DNA of 64,000 bases from assembly GCF_030913365.1 (NCBI RefSeq), contig NZ_CP133160.1, positions 1,674,001 through 1,738,000 on the forward strand, in the 5' to 3' direction. The position numbers and the translations under genes were made by a program. Position 1 is the first letter of the stretch. Every line of letters starts with the position of its first letter. Origin of the DNA: Stenotrophomonas sp. 24(2023) (GTDB taxonomy: Bacteria; Pseudomonadota; Gammaproteobacteria; Xanthomonadales; Xanthomonadaceae). Under the pieces are notes generated by a model. It did not search any database and was not told where the DNA came from. It worked only from the letters and a program-made list of their open reading frames with translations. Shown here in pieces: positions 11,526-22,803 of this stretch.

Positions 11526-11990
11526 ATGAAACTTCGATTGGCCGCCGTGGCGGCCGTGGTGCTCGCCGCCGCTGGCTGTGCCAGCACGTCCAAGGTGATG
11601 CTGGGCCAGGCACGGCCGCCGGTGGACCCGGCGCTGGTGCAGGTCTATTCCACGCCGCCGGCCGGGTCGGTGGAAATCGCCCAGCTCGAATCGGCCTCGG
11701 CCGTGGGCTTCGGCACGCAGGGCCAGACCGATGCGGCCCTGGCGCGGCTCAAGCGTGAAGCCGCTGCGCTGGGGGCCAACGGCGTGGTGCTGATGGGCGT
11801 GGGCAGCAGTGGTTCGCCGGTCGGCATGTCGGTCGGTGCCGGCAGCTACGGGTCGCACGTCGGCGGTGGCCTGGGCATCGGCATTCCCACCACGCAGAAG
11901 CGCGCAGCCGGTGTGGCCATCTGGGTGCCGAACCCGCCGCCGCCGCCGCGCCTGCCGACGCAGACCATCACCCCGCCACCGCAACGATAA
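11526..11990 (+). CDS. Lipoprotein with YbjQ/heavy-metal-binding-like fold
   Basis: The 154-residue product has a type II signal peptide ending in the lipobox LAAAGC (Cys18). The middle has the pattern ALARLKREAAALGANGVVLMGVG, seen in small alpha/beta envelope stress proteins related to YbjQ. This is followed by a glycine-rich segment and a proline-rich tail (NPPPPPRLPTQT). The start at 11526 is preceded by AAGGGGTACCTGCC, a good ribosome binding site. A SMAG repeat follows. Probably an outer-membrane-anchored protein; function unknown. Confidence 0.75.
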   Translation: MKLRLAAVAAVVLAAAGCASTSKVMLGQARPPVDPALVQVYSTPPAGSVEIAQLESASAVGFGTQGQTDAALARLKREAAALGANGVVLMGVGSSGSPVGMSVGAGSYGSHVGGGLGIGIPTTQKRAAGVAIWVPNPPPPPRLPTQTITPPPQR

Positions 11991-11996
11991 CGTGGA

Positions 11997-12022
11997 TAGC
12001 GCCGGGCACGGCCCGGCGCTAC
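11997..12022 (-). repeat. SMAG-type repeat
   Basis: Eleven-bp perfect inverted repeat (TAGCGCCGGGC at 11997-12007, three-base loop ACG, GCCCGGCGCTA at 12011-12021). The GTAG head is on the minus strand at 12022-12019. It separates two convergent genes and could serve both as a terminator. Confidence 0.8.
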
Positions 12023-12055
12023 CGTGATGGCCGCCGGGCGTACCCGGCGCCGGGA

Positions 12056-13849
12056 TCACTTGTACTTCGGCACGAACTGCTGCTGCACGGCTTCGGCCAG
12101 CTGGTCCGGCGGCAGCAGGCCCTGGTCGAGCAGGAAGTTGTTGAACGCCAGGCGGTCGAACTTCGCACCCAGCGCCAGTTCGGTCTGCATGCGCAGTTCC
12201 AGGATGCGCGTGTAGCCATAGAAGTAGCTGCCGGCCTGCCCGGGCATGCGTACCGTGTAGCGGTCCAGCTCCTGCGTGGCCATGGCCTTGGACAGGCCGA
12301 CCTGGTCCATCAGCACGCGCTCGGCATTGGCGCGCTCGATCAGGCCCAGGTTGAGCATCGGGTCAAGCATGGCGCGCGCTGCGCGCAGCAGGCGGAACTG
12401 CAGTGCGATCAGCTGCCCTTCCAGCGGCTCGTACGGCACCATCTCCGCTTCGGCGTACAGAGCCCAGCCTTCCACGTTCACCGAGTTGAACGCGAACATG
12501 CTGCGTGCCAGCGACACGCCCCGTTCGACCATGGCGGTGAACTGCAGTTCGTGGCCCGGGCGGCCTTCATGCGCGCTCAACGTCCATGCTGCGGCACCGA
12601 AGTTGAAGTCATCGTACTGTGCGCCCGCACCCGCGGCCGGGTTGCCCAGCGGCAGCACGAACGTGCCCTGCTGCCCGGTGTTGTTGACCAGCGGTGCCGG
12701 CAGGAAGTGCGGCGCGGGGCTGGCCGCGCTCTCGGCGGCCGAGCCCAGGCGCATCTGCATGGCACGCTGCGGCACATCCACGATGCGGTGTTCGCGGATC
12801 AGCGGATCGATCGCATCGATCACCTTGCGGTAGTGGCCTTCCAGCTGGTCGTCGGCGATCTTGTCGGCCTTCAGCGCGCGGATCACCGCCACCGGGTCGG
12901 CCGCATCGGCCACCTTCAGGCCCTTGGCCTGCACCACCAGCGGCGCCAGCTGGGCCATCGCCGAGCGGGTCTCCATGAATTCCAGCTGCGCGCGCTGCAT
13001 CAGCAGCTTCGGATCGATATCGATGCCCACCTGCTTGAGCTGGTAGGCATACAGCGGTGCCGGCAGGCGGGTATCGGTACGCGCCTTCGGCAGCACCTGC
13101 GCACGCGTCCAGGCCGCGTAGTCCTTCAGCTGCCCGGCCAGGGTCTTCATCGCCGCCTCGCTGCCGGCGATCTGGTACTTGGCCAGCAGCTTCTCGATGC
13201 CCTGGACGTAGGTATCCACGTTGTCCAGCGACTGCTGCACTTCGATCTTCGTCGGCTGCAGCAGGCTGCCATCCTTCAACCGCTCTTCGTAGCGCTGGCG
13301 TGCCAGCGTGGTGAGGGCGGTGGTGCCCGGCTGCAGGCCGGCATAGGCCTTCAGGCGGTCCAGCGCCTTGGCGCGGCGCTCGGCCGGCACCTGGTCGGAC
13401 AGCAGCAGGTTGAGGCCGCTGAACACGGTCTGCGGGGCGTCGCTCCACGGCAGCAGGTACTTCTCGTTGAGTTCGCTGCCCTCGATGTTGCGGCTGGCGG
13501 CCTGGATCAGGATCTCCAGGTCCTGGCGCACATTGGCATCCTTTTCCACCGCCAGCTTGGCCTGCAGTTCGCTGCGTGCCTTGGCCATCGCCGCGCGGTA
13601 GCGCTTGCCGTTGTCCGGGCCGAGGTCGGCCACCTTGTCGTCGTAGCCGGGCACACCGAAGAAGCCGGTTTCCTCCGGCTGGAACGGGCCCTGCGCGTCG
13701 AGCAGGATCTGCGCCAGTGCATTGCTGCGGGCCACCCAGGCCGGGCTGGCCGGGGCCGCCTTGGCGGCCGGTGCCGCCAGGGCCGGCGGGGCGGACAGCA
13801 GCGGGGCGGCAGTCAGGGCCAGGGCAACGGCCAGCGCGATCGGCTTCAT
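12056..13849 (-). CDS. DUF885 family exported protein, probable metallopeptidase fold
   Basis: The 597-residue product carries a signal peptide ([20 protein letters not shown]) and then a long helical domain of the DUF885 family. Near residue 425 is [10 protein letters not shown], matching the H-E-x3-G-H motif of this family, which is thought to bind metal in a peptidase-like helical fold. No substrate is known. The C-terminal part contains [12 protein letters not shown], another family landmark. It lies alone between a convergent lipoprotein gene and a Coa1-like gene transcribed in the same direction. Confidence 0.88.
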   Translation of the reverse strand: MKPIALAVALALTAAPLLSAPPALAAPAAKAAPASPAWVARSNALAQILLDAQGPFQPEETGFFGVPGYDDKVADLGPDNGKRYRAAMAKARSELQAKLAVEKDANVRQDLEILIQAASRNIEGSELNEKYLLPWSDAPQTVFSGLNLLLSDQVPAERRAKALDRLKAYAGLQPGTTALTTLARQRYEERLKDGSLLQPTKIEVQQSLDNVDTYVQGIEKLLAKYQIAGSEAAMKTLAGQLKDYAAWTRAQVLPKARTDTRLPAPLYAYQLKQVGIDIDPKLLMQRAQLEFMETRSAMAQLAPLVVQAKGLKVADAADPVAVIRALKADKIADDQLEGHYRKVIDAIDPLIREHRIVDVPQRAMQMRLGSAAESAASPAPHFLPAPLVNNTGQQGTFVLPLGNPAAGAGAQYDDFNFGAAAWTLSAHEGRPGHELQFTAMVERGVSLARSMFAFNSVNVEGWALYAEAEMVPYEPLEGQLIALQFRLLRAARAMLDPMLNLGLIERANAERVLMDQVGLSKAMATQELDRYTVRMPGQAGSYFYGYTRILELRMQTELALGAKFDRLAFNNFLLDQGLLPPDQLAEAVQQQFVPKYK

Positions 13850-13962
13850 GGGGCACTCCAGGAAAGGGTTGCCAGCACCCTACGCGCTCAGCGGGTGCAG
13901 GACAATCTGCGGGAGGTCATGGCCGATGCGCCGGCCACGGCGCACAGGCGCCGCCGCGTCCC

Positions 13963-14469
13963 CTACAGCGCCACGCAGCCACCGCCTTCACGGCATGCGC
14001 GCAGCGCGCATTCCTGCGCGGCTTCTTCATCGTCAAGCGCGCTCAGATCATAGGTCTGGCGATCGTGGCCGAGCACGTACACCACCGGGTAGTCCCACAG
14101 ACCATCGCTGCGGCTGGCCTGCACGAACAGCTGGCCCTGGCGCTGCGGGCCCTGCAGCGGTACGACCAGGGCGACATCACGGCGGCCATCCAATGCCGTC
14201 TGCATGCTGCCGATGGGCAGCCAGCCCGCACGCAGCGGCTCGCCGAAATCGGCCACCAGGTCGATGCTGCAACCGGCGCGGCGCATGGCTTCCTGCATCG
14301 GTGGGCTGGCGTGAGCACTGATGTGCCATCGCCACAGCGTCCAGCCACCGGTCGCCCCCGCGCTGGCTACCACCAGCACCACCGCCAGCGGCATGGCCCA
14401 GCGCCAGTGGCGCTGCCACCATCCCCGGCCACGGGCGACGTGCTGCGGAATCGGCGGAGGCAGTGGCAT
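13963..14469 (-). CDS. Coa1/Tim21-domain membrane protein
   Basis: The 168-residue protein has one transmembrane helix (about residues 23-45) after a proline-rich cytoplasmic start, then a periplasmic domain. The domain shows [51 protein letters not shown], the pattern of bacterial proteins related to the cytochrome oxidase assembly factor Coa1. Whether it helps assemble an oxidase here is unknown, and no oxidase genes are near. Cysteines cluster at the C-terminus ([13 protein letters not shown]), which is notable. It starts just upstream of DAP IV's stop on the same strand side. Confidence 0.7.
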   Translation of the reverse strand: MPLPPPIPQHVARGRGWWQRHWRWAMPLAVVLVVASAGATGGWTLWRWHISAHASPPMQEAMRRAGCSIDLVADFGEPLRAGWLPIGSMQTALDGRRDVALVVPLQGPQRQGQLFVQASRSDGLWDYPVVYVLGHDRQTYDLSALDDEEAAQECALRACREGGGCVAL

Positions 14470-14496
14470 CGTCGGGCTCCTTCCCGGGGGTGGGGA

Positions 14497-16878
<2,382 letters not shown>

Positions 16879-17568
16879 TCAGCGCTTGCCGAACAGCTGC
16901 TTGCGCTCTTCCTCGCTCAACGGCTTGCCCGCATTGGGGTTCACCTGCTGGCGCAGCGCATAGGCGCGCTGGGTGGCCGGGCGTGCGGCAATGGCCTCGT
17001 GCCAGCGCTTGAGGTTCGGGAAGGCGGCAAAATCGACCGGGATCCTGTCATAGGCACCGATCCACGGGTAGCTGGCCATGTCGGCAATGGTGTAGTCGTC
17101 ACCGGCCAGGAAGGCGTGCTGCGCCAGGCGCGTGTCCATCACCCCGTGCAGGCGGCGCACTTCGTTGTCGTAGCGCTCGATCGCATAGGGAATCTTCTCC
17201 GGTGCGTACACGTTGAAGTGGCCCATCTGGCCGCTCATCGGGCCCAGGCCGGCCATCTGCCAGAACAGCCACTCCAGGGTGGCGATGCGGCCGCGCGGGT
17301 CGCTGGGCAGGAAACGGCCGGTCTTCTCGGCCAGATAGAGCAGGATCGCGCCGGACTCGAACACGCTCTGCGGCGCACCGCCGTCGGCCGGGGCCGCGTC
17401 GACGATGGCCGGCATCTTGTTGTTGGGCGAGATGGCCAGGAATTCAGGTTTGAACTGGTCACCGGCCCCGATGTTGACCGGGTGGATGCGGTACTCCAGG
17501 CCCAGTTCTTCCAGCAGCAGGGTGACTTTGTGGCCGTTGGGGGTAGGCCAGTAATACAGGTCGATCAT
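16879..17568 (-). CDS. yfcG: Glutathione transferase / disulfide-bond oxidoreductase, YfcG type
   Basis: The 229-residue product aligns with E. coli YfcG (Nu-class GST with disulfide reductase activity on glutathione-linked substrates). Shared segments are [56 protein letters not shown] and [14 protein letters not shown]. The thioredoxin-fold N-terminal domain covers about 1-80 and the helical domain 90-205. The family lacks a classic catalytic Tyr/Ser and uses the TPN segment near residue 9, present here. Cytoplasmic, role in thiol redox homeostasis is inferred from the family. Confidence 0.92.
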   Translation of the reverse strand: MIDLYYWPTPNGHKVTLLLEELGLEYRIHPVNIGAGDQFKPEFLAISPNNKMPAIVDAAPADGGAPQSVFESGAILLYLAEKTGRFLPSDPRGRIATLEWLFWQMAGLGPMSGQMGHFNVYAPEKIPYAIERYDNEVRRLHGVMDTRLAQHAFLAGDDYTIADMASYPWIGAYDRIPVDFAAFPNLKRWHEAIAARPATQRAYALRQQVNPNAGKPLSEEERKQLFGKR

Positions 17569-17679
17569 GGCGGCGGCTCGGTGCGTTCAGGAAAGGCCCA
17601 GTCTAGTGCGTCGGTTGGCTTGGCACCGCCCTGGAGGGCCGGTAACCTCGCCGCTTCCCCGCAACGCAGCATCCTTCGC

Positions 17680-18315
17680 ATGAGTGCAAACCGCCCACCC
17701 CTGTCCCCGTTGTCCTCGCTGATCTTTGCCTCGCGCTGGCTGCAGCTGCCCCTGTACCTGGGCCTGATCGTGGCCCAGTGCGTCTACGTGTTCCTGTTCG
17801 GCAAGGAACTGTGGCACCTGATCTCGCACTCGGTTTCCATGGGCGAACAGCAGATCATGCTGATCGTGCTGGGGCTGATCGACGTGGTGATGATCTCCAA
17901 CCTGCTGGTGATGGTCATCGTGGGTGGCTATGAGACCTTCGTTTCGCGCCTGCGCCTGGAAGGCCACCCGGACCAGCCCGAGTGGCTGAGCCACGTCAAC
18001 GCCAGCGTGCTGAAGGTGAAGCTGGCCATGGCGATCATCGGCATTTCCTCGATCCACCTGCTGAAGACCTTCATCGCCACCAGCGCACTGGGCGGCCTGC
18101 CGCTGTGCAAGCCGGAGCAATGGGCTGCGGCGGCGTCATCGGCGTCGACCAGCTTCTATGGTGCTGGTGCCGATACCTGTACGACCATGACCGCCGATGG
18201 CGTGCTGTGGCAGACCATCATCCACTGCGTGTTCATCCTGTCGGCGATCGGCATCGCCTGGACCGACAAGCTGATGTCCAACGCCCACGCCAAGGGCAAG
18301 GGCGAAGCCCACTGA
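17680..18315 (+). CDS. UPF0114/YqhA-family inner membrane protein
   Basis: The 211-residue protein belongs to the YqhA (TIGR00645) family. It has [18 protein letters not shown] at the first helix, [26 protein letters not shown] in the second, and [27 protein letters not shown] in the third; a fourth helix ends the protein. An insert with two cysteines (about 145-165) is unusual compared with E. coli YqhA and could be periplasmic. The ATG at 17680 is the family start although a long open frame extends upstream through other genes. Function unknown. Confidence 0.88.
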   Translation: MSANRPPLSPLSSLIFASRWLQLPLYLGLIVAQCVYVFLFGKELWHLISHSVSMGEQQIMLIVLGLIDVVMISNLLVMVIVGGYETFVSRLRLEGHPDQPEWLSHVNASVLKVKLAMAIIGISSIHLLKTFIATSALGGLPLCKPEQWAAAASSASTSFYGAGADTCTTMTADGVLWQTIIHCVFILSAIGIAWTDKLMSNAHAKGKGEAH

Positions 18316-18321
18316 TCGGCC

Positions 18322-18349
18322 GGCCCGGCGGTGGGGTACCGCCCGGGCC
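18322..18349 (+). terminator. GC-rich hairpin after the YqhA-like gene
   Basis: GGCCCGGCGGT pairs with ACCGCCCGGGCC with one bulge, starting seven bases past the stop codon. No clear T-tract follows, so termination is inferred only from position and stem strength. Confidence 0.4.
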
Positions 18350-18485
18350 GCTTGCCCACCGGCCGCGCGGGGATGCTAGATTGCATCCTCGCCGTTGCAG
18401 CCGCTGGCGTCGGGAAACGCCACCGGCCACTGCCCGCGGCGCTGTGCCCGGGCCCGTCGTACCGTCGTCTCTATAGGGGAGAAAG

Positions 18486-19496
18486 ATGTCGCACGTGAAT
18501 CTTCATGCCGGCGCACGCCGGTGGTTGCCGGTTGCCCTGGCGCTGGCGCTGGCCGCCTGTTCCGGCAAGGACGACAGCGCACCTGCCGCCGCCGAGGGCG
18601 CGGCACCGGCCAGCACCGCCGCCGCACCGGCTGCCCCGGTCGTGGCCGCCAAGGTGCAGTCGATGGGCACCGAGCAGCTGCGCGAATCGGCCAGCCAGGC
18701 GCTGCGCGAGAACCGCATGTACGCGCCGGCCGGTGACAACGCCATCGAGTACTACCTGGCGCTGCGTGACAAGACCCCGGACGACGCGGCGGTGAAGAGC
18801 GCCCTGACCGATCTGCTGCCGTACACGCTGATCGCCGCCGAGCAGCACCTGGCCCGCGAGGACTTCACCGAAGCCCAGCGGCTGGTGGCGCTGATCGAGA
18901 AGATGGACCCGGCCGCGCCCGCGCTGCCGCGCCTGAAAGAGAGCCTGGCCAAGGGCCAGCAGAACGCGGCCAAGCGCACCCAGGATGAATCCGAGCAGGC
19001 CCGCAAGGATGCCGAGAACCGCACCCGCCAGCAGGCCGAGCAGCAGCGCCTGACCGAGCAGCGCACCCGTGAGGCCGCAGCGGCCCAGCAGATTGCCGCA
19101 CAGCAGGATGCCGCGCGTCGCGACAACGAACGCGCCGAAGCCGAACGCCAGGCCAGCGCCCGCCGCGAAGCCGAAACCCGGCAGCAGCAGGCCGCCGCAC
19201 AGCAGGCGGCGGCGGCACGCCAGGCGGCGCCGGCGGCAGCACCGACGCTGCGCCCGGTCAGCACCCCGGCGCCGCGCTACCCGGCCGAGGCCCTGCGCGC
19301 CGGTACCTCGGGCGAAGTGCTGGTGGAAATCACCGTGGGTACCGATGGTTCGGTCACCAGTTCGCGCGTGCTGCGAGCCACGCCCGCCCGCATCTTCGAC
19401 CGCGAAGCCCTCAACGCCGTCAAGCGCTGGCGTTTCGAGCCGGTCGGTGCACCCGTCACGACCCGTCGTACGCTGGTCTTCGAACCCAGCAACTGA
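18486..19496 (+). CDS. TonB C-terminal domain protein with lipoprotein signal
   Basis: The 336-residue product has a type II signal with lipobox LAAC at residues 22-25 (ALALAACSGK), then a low-complexity linker. A helical region follows, and from about 155 to 250 there is a long Gln/Ala/Glu/Arg coiled coil. Residues about 260-336 form a TonB C-terminal domain (PRYPAEALRAGTSGEVLVEITVGTDGSV, ALNAVKRWRFEPV). Classical TonB is anchored by an N-terminal helix in the inner membrane; here anchoring seems to be by lipid. No exbB or exbD is adjacent. GGGGAG precedes the start. The role as energy transducer is therefore uncertain. Confidence 0.85.
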   Translation: MSHVNLHAGARRWLPVALALALAACSGKDDSAPAAAEGAAPASTAAAPAAPVVAAKVQSMGTEQLRESASQALRENRMYAPAGDNAIEYYLALRDKTPDDAAVKSALTDLLPYTLIAAEQHLAREDFTEAQRLVALIEKMDPAAPALPRLKESLAKGQQNAAKRTQDESEQARKDAENRTRQQAEQQRLTEQRTREAAAAQQIAAQQDAARRDNERAEAERQASARREAETRQQQAAAQQAAAARQAAPAAAPTLRPVSTPAPRYPAEALRAGTSGEVLVEITVGTDGSVTSSRVLRATPARIFDREALNAVKRWRFEPVGAPVTTRRTLVFEPSN

Positions 19497-19514
19497 AGCA
19501 CCCCCACGCACGGC

Positions 19515-19547
19515 ACGGGGCCCGGTCTGTCCGGGCCCCGTTGCGTT
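19515..19547. terminator. Bidirectional intrinsic terminator
   Basis: Perfect 11-bp stem ACGGGGCCCGG (19515-19525), loop TCTGT, CCGGGCCCCGT (19531-19541), followed by TGCGTTT. It sits between convergent genes. Its arms are identical to those of the hairpin at 20822-20847. Confidence 0.85.
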
Positions 19548-19802
19548 TCAGGTACCGCTGTCGATCAGGCGCTGCAGCTGCGGATCACGCACGGCGAACA
19601 CCTCGAACAGCCCCAACGCCCGCAGGGCCGGCAGTAATGCGCACAGATCGGCTTCGGCGGTGGCACGGGCCGTGGCATCGCTGGCCGGGTCCTGCCACTG
19701 ACGTACGTTGGCGAGGAAGGCGCCAACACTGCCCTTGCGGACGGTGACGCCATCGATCTGCACGTGGTTCTGGTGATCGGGCAGGATGTCCTGTGCTTGC
19801 AT
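19548..19802 (-). CDS. Hypothetical 84-residue protein divergent from AraC regulator
   Basis: The product begins MQAQDILPDHQNHVQIDGVT, is mostly acidic and polar, and lacks a signal or membrane segment. GGAGGTACG lies upstream of the ATG at 19802. It is transcribed away from the AraC-type regulator that begins 79 bases beyond, an arrangement in which the small gene is often the regulator's target. I do not recognise the family and assign no function. Confidence 0.6.
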   Translation of the reverse strand: MQAQDILPDHQNHVQIDGVTVRKGSVGAFLANVRQWQDPASDATARATAEADLCALLPALRALGLFEVFAVRDPQLQRLIDSGT

Positions 19803-19881
19803 GGCAACGTACCTCCAAAGGTGTAGGGGCACAGTGTGAGGCCCCGCCATCGTCCGTTCTGCCGTATAACTGCCAACCAAT

Positions 19882-20685
19882 ATGGCAGATCAGCCAAATC
19901 CCGCACCATTGATCGATCCTGGCCTGGCCGACACGCCCGGCGGTCCCCCTGTCGTGGGCGCGCGGCTGACGATGGCCGGCAGCCGGCGTACCCCCCGCCA
20001 CCAGCATGCACGTGGCCAATTGCTGGGTGCGGCCAGCGGCCTGTTGCGCATCGAGGCCGGCCCGTTGCACTGGCTGCTGCCCGCCGGCCATCTGGCGTGG
20101 CTGCCACCGGCACTGCCACACGCCCTGGCCAGCATCGGGGCCTTCGATGGCTGGAGCCTGTATTTCAGCGCCGACCGCTGTGCGGCGCTGCCGGATACCG
20201 CCCGCCTCTTCCAGCCCAGCGCGCTGCTGCAGGCGGCAATTCCCCGCGTACTGGGCTGGCCTGCCGGTCCCCTGCAAAGCACGCACCACCGGCTGCTCGG
20301 GGTCATGGCCGACGAGATCGCCGCCAGCACGCCACTGCCCCTGGCCATGCCGCAGCCCGCCGACCGTCGCCTGCGGCGGATCGCCACGGCACTTGCACGC
20401 ACGCCCCATGACAACCGCGGCATGGATGCCTGGGCGTCACTGGCCGGACTGTCCACGCGCAGCCTGGCCCGCCATTGGCAGGCCAGCACCGGCATGGGCC
20501 TGGCCGAATGGCGACAGCGCCTGCGGGTGCTGCTGGCACTGCCACGGTTGCTGGAGGGCGAAGCGGTAACCACGGTGGCGCTGTCGCTGGGCTATGACAC
20601 GCCCAGCGCATTCATCGCCGTGTTCAAGCGGGAACTGGGGCTCACACCGACGGGCTACACACGCGCCATGCACCACGACAGGTGA
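19882..20685 (+). CDS. AraC-family transcriptional regulator
   Basis: The 267-residue product has an N-terminal cupin-like sensor half (residues 25-110, with RHQHARGQLLGAASG and LLPAGHLAWLPPALPHAL) and a C-terminal AraC DNA-binding domain with two helix-turn-helix motifs (about 165-262). The second motif, TVALSLGYDTPSAFIAVFKRELGLTP, is the family signature. The effector is unknown. The likely target is the divergent 84-residue gene, from which it is separated by 79 bases. Each side of this gene pair ends in a strong hairpin with the same arms. Confidence 0.93.
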   Translation: MADQPNPAPLIDPGLADTPGGPPVVGARLTMAGSRRTPRHQHARGQLLGAASGLLRIEAGPLHWLLPAGHLAWLPPALPHALASIGAFDGWSLYFSADRCAALPDTARLFQPSALLQAAIPRVLGWPAGPLQSTHHRLLGVMADEIAASTPLPLAMPQPADRRLRRIATALARTPHDNRGMDAWASLAGLSTRSLARHWQASTGMGLAEWRQRLRVLLALPRLLEGEAVTTVALSLGYDTPSAFIAVFKRELGLTPTGYTRAMHHDR

Positions 20686-20821
20686 CGCATACAGGCGCTA
20701 TCGCCACATCACCCGATCCTTGTGCCGTTCAAGCGCACGCGCGTAGATGGCCGGGTCGCTCGCGAATTCGGCCATGAAGCGTGGCTGACGCCCCACGATG
20801 GAATGGCAGCCTCTGAACGCA

Positions 20822-20847
20822 ACGGGGCCCGGATAACCGGGCCCCGT
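20822..20847. terminator. Intrinsic terminator between araC-type gene and natB
   Basis: Perfect 11-bp stem ACGGGGCCCGG, loop ATAA, CCGGGCCCCGT. It lies 31 bases beyond the natB stop codon and 136 beyond the AraC gene. The arms match the terminator at 19515-19541. Confidence 0.75.
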
Positions 20848-20878
20848 GCCATTGCACGCCAATACTACCTACGGCCGG

Positions 20879-22060
20879 TCAACCCGAAATCGCCAACCGC
20901 TCGTTGTGGTAGCGGCGCACGGCGGCAAACCACAGCACTGCGGCCAGGCCGACGCTGGCCACCAGGTACACGCCCCAGATCTGCGGGCTGATCGCCTCGT
21001 GGCGGATCACCTTCAGCAGCATCTGGTTCTGCGCCAGGAACGGGATGGCGTACTGCCAGATCTCGCTCTTGAGCGGGTAGGCCATCAGCGCATAACCGGG
21101 CAGCATCGGCAGCAGCACCAGCCAGGTCATATGGCTCTGGGCTTCCTTCATGCTCTTGGCGCTGGCCGACAGGTAGGTCAGCAGCGAGGTGCCGATCAAC
21201 AGCATCGGCAGCATCACGAACAGCATCTGCAGCATCGACAGCAGGCCCATGTTGAACTGGCGCCCGATGTTGCCCGGGGCGATCTGCGCGCTCACCTTGA
21301 AGGCCAGCAATGTCAGCAGCAGCGAGATGAAACCGATCACGCAGGCGGCGGCGATCTTGCCACTGACGATCGCACTGCGCGACGCCGGCGTCGCCAGCAG
21401 CGGTTCGAGCGACTGGCGCTCACGCTCGCCGGCCGTGGCATCCATCACCAGGTAGGCGCCACCGATGAACGAGGTGAGCGTCAGCAGCACCGGCAGCAGC
21501 ATCGACAGGATCATGCCGCGCTTGGCTTCGGCGGTGGCCAAGTCCTGGCTGGCCACGTCCAGCGGCCGTGCCACCTGTGCATCCAGCCCGCGTGCCATCA
21601 GCCGCAGGGTGCCGACCTGGCCGTTGTAGGCCTGCAGCGCCGCCTGCAGGCGGGCGGTGGGCACTTCCCCGGCACGCCGCGTGCTGTCGCGGATCACTTC
21701 CACCAGCGCCGGGCGGCCTTCGGCCCAGGCCTGGCCGAAGTCATCACTGATCCGCAGCGCGACATCGATGTCCTGCGAACGGATCGCCTGGGTCAGGTCC
21801 TTCGGTGCCGTCGTGGCATTCAGGCCCTGCGCTGCCAGGAAGCGCACCAGGTTCGGCGCATGCTCGGCCCCGATGGTGGGAATGGACAGTGGCTGCTCGA
21901 TCTGGGTCTTGACCCGGCTCTCGGCCAGCTTGCCCATGCCCAGCAGCAGGATCGGGTACAGCAGCGGCCCCAGCAGCAGGGTCAGCGCCAGCGTGCGCCG
22001 GTCGCGGGAGATGTCGCGCAGTTCCTTGCGCATCACCGTGATCAGGGTGGCCAGGCTCAT
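20879..22060 (-). CDS. natB: ABC-2 type exporter permease, NatB-like
   Basis: The 393-residue membrane subunit starts MSLATLITVMRKELRDISRDRRTL, the hallmark of NatB/ABC-2 permeases. The first helix (about 24-42) is followed by a large external domain (about 45-185) and then five helices from about 188 to 385. The motif GAYLVMDATAGERERQSLEPLLATPASRSAI is typical of NatB, which with NatA exports sodium in Bacillus; the substrate here is unproven. Its ATG overlaps the natA stop codon (ATGA), so translation is coupled. Confidence 0.9.
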   Translation of the reverse strand: MSLATLITVMRKELRDISRDRRTLALTLLLGPLLYPILLLGMGKLAESRVKTQIEQPLSIPTIGAEHAPNLVRFLAAQGLNATTAPKDLTQAIRSQDIDVALRISDDFGQAWAEGRPALVEVIRDSTRRAGEVPTARLQAALQAYNGQVGTLRLMARGLDAQVARPLDVASQDLATAEAKRGMILSMLLPVLLTLTSFIGGAYLVMDATAGERERQSLEPLLATPASRSAIVSGKIAAACVIGFISLLLTLLAFKVSAQIAPGNIGRQFNMGLLSMLQMLFVMLPMLLIGTSLLTYLSASAKSMKEAQSHMTWLVLLPMLPGYALMAYPLKSEIWQYAIPFLAQNQMLLKVIRHEAISPQIWGVYLVASVGLAAVLWFAAVRRYHNERLAISG

Positions 22061-22803
22061 GCGTGCAGTCCCTCTTCGCTGCCGATCAGTTTGACGAAAG
22101 CGTCTTCCAGGTTGGCTTCACCCGATTGCGCGCGCAGCGCATCGGCACTGCCAGCGGCCACCACGGTGCCCTTGGCGATGATCACGATGTGGTCACACAA
22201 CGCCGCCACCTCCTGCATGATGTGGCTGGACAGGATCACGCAGCGGCCTTCCTCGCGCAGACCGAGCAGGAAGCGCCGCAGCGCGCGCGTGGTCATCACG
22301 TCCAGCCCGTTGGTCGGTTCGTCGAGGATGACATTGCGCGGATCGTGCACCAGCGCGCGCGCGATGGCGGTCTTGGTGCGCTGGCCCTGCGAGAAGCCAT
22401 CGGTCTGCCGGTCCAGGATGTCGCCCATGTCCAGCGCATGCGACAGGATCTCGGTGCGCTCGCGGATGCGCGCGTCGGACAGGCCGTGCAGCTGGCCGAA
22501 GTAAGCGATGTTCTCGCGCGCGGTCAGGCGCTTGTAGACGCCGCGCGCATCGGGCAGCACGCCGAGCCGCCGGCGCACGTCCAGCGGATCGACCGCCGCA
22601 TCCACGCCGTCGACCTGGATGCTGCCGCTGTCCGGCTGCATCAGCGTGTACAGCATGCGCATGGTGGTGGTCTTGCCCGCTCCGTTGGGGCCGAGCAGGC
22701 CGGTGATGCGTCCGTCCTCGGCGCGGAAACCGACGTTGTCCACGGCCTGGACGCGGCCGGTGCGGGTATTGAATGCCTTGTGCAGGTTGTCGGCGACGAT
22801 CAT
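22057..22803 (-). CDS. natA: ABC exporter ATP-binding protein, NatA-like
   Basis: The 248-residue ATPase has Walker A GPNGAGKTT (about residue 39), Q-loop region, signature FSQGQRTKTAIARAL and Walker B VILDEPTNGLD, with the switch histidine in SSHIM. It belongs to the NatA/CcmA class that works with ABC-2 permeases. The start at 22803 overlaps the stop of the upstream hydrolase gene (ATGA), and its own stop overlaps the natB start. The three genes are therefore one translationally coupled operon. Confidence 0.93.
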   Translation of the reverse strand: MIVADNLHKAFNTRTGRVQAVDNVGFRAEDGRITGLLGPNGAGKTTTMRMLYTLMQPDSGSIQVDGVDAAVDPLDVRRRLGVLPDARGVYKRLTARENIAYFGQLHGLSDARIRERTEILSHALDMGDILDRQTDGFSQGQRTKTAIARALVHDPRNVILDEPTNGLDVMTTRALRRFLLGLREEGRCVILSSHIMQEVAALCDHIVIIAKGTVVAAGSADALRAQSGEANLEDAFVKLIGSEEGLHA

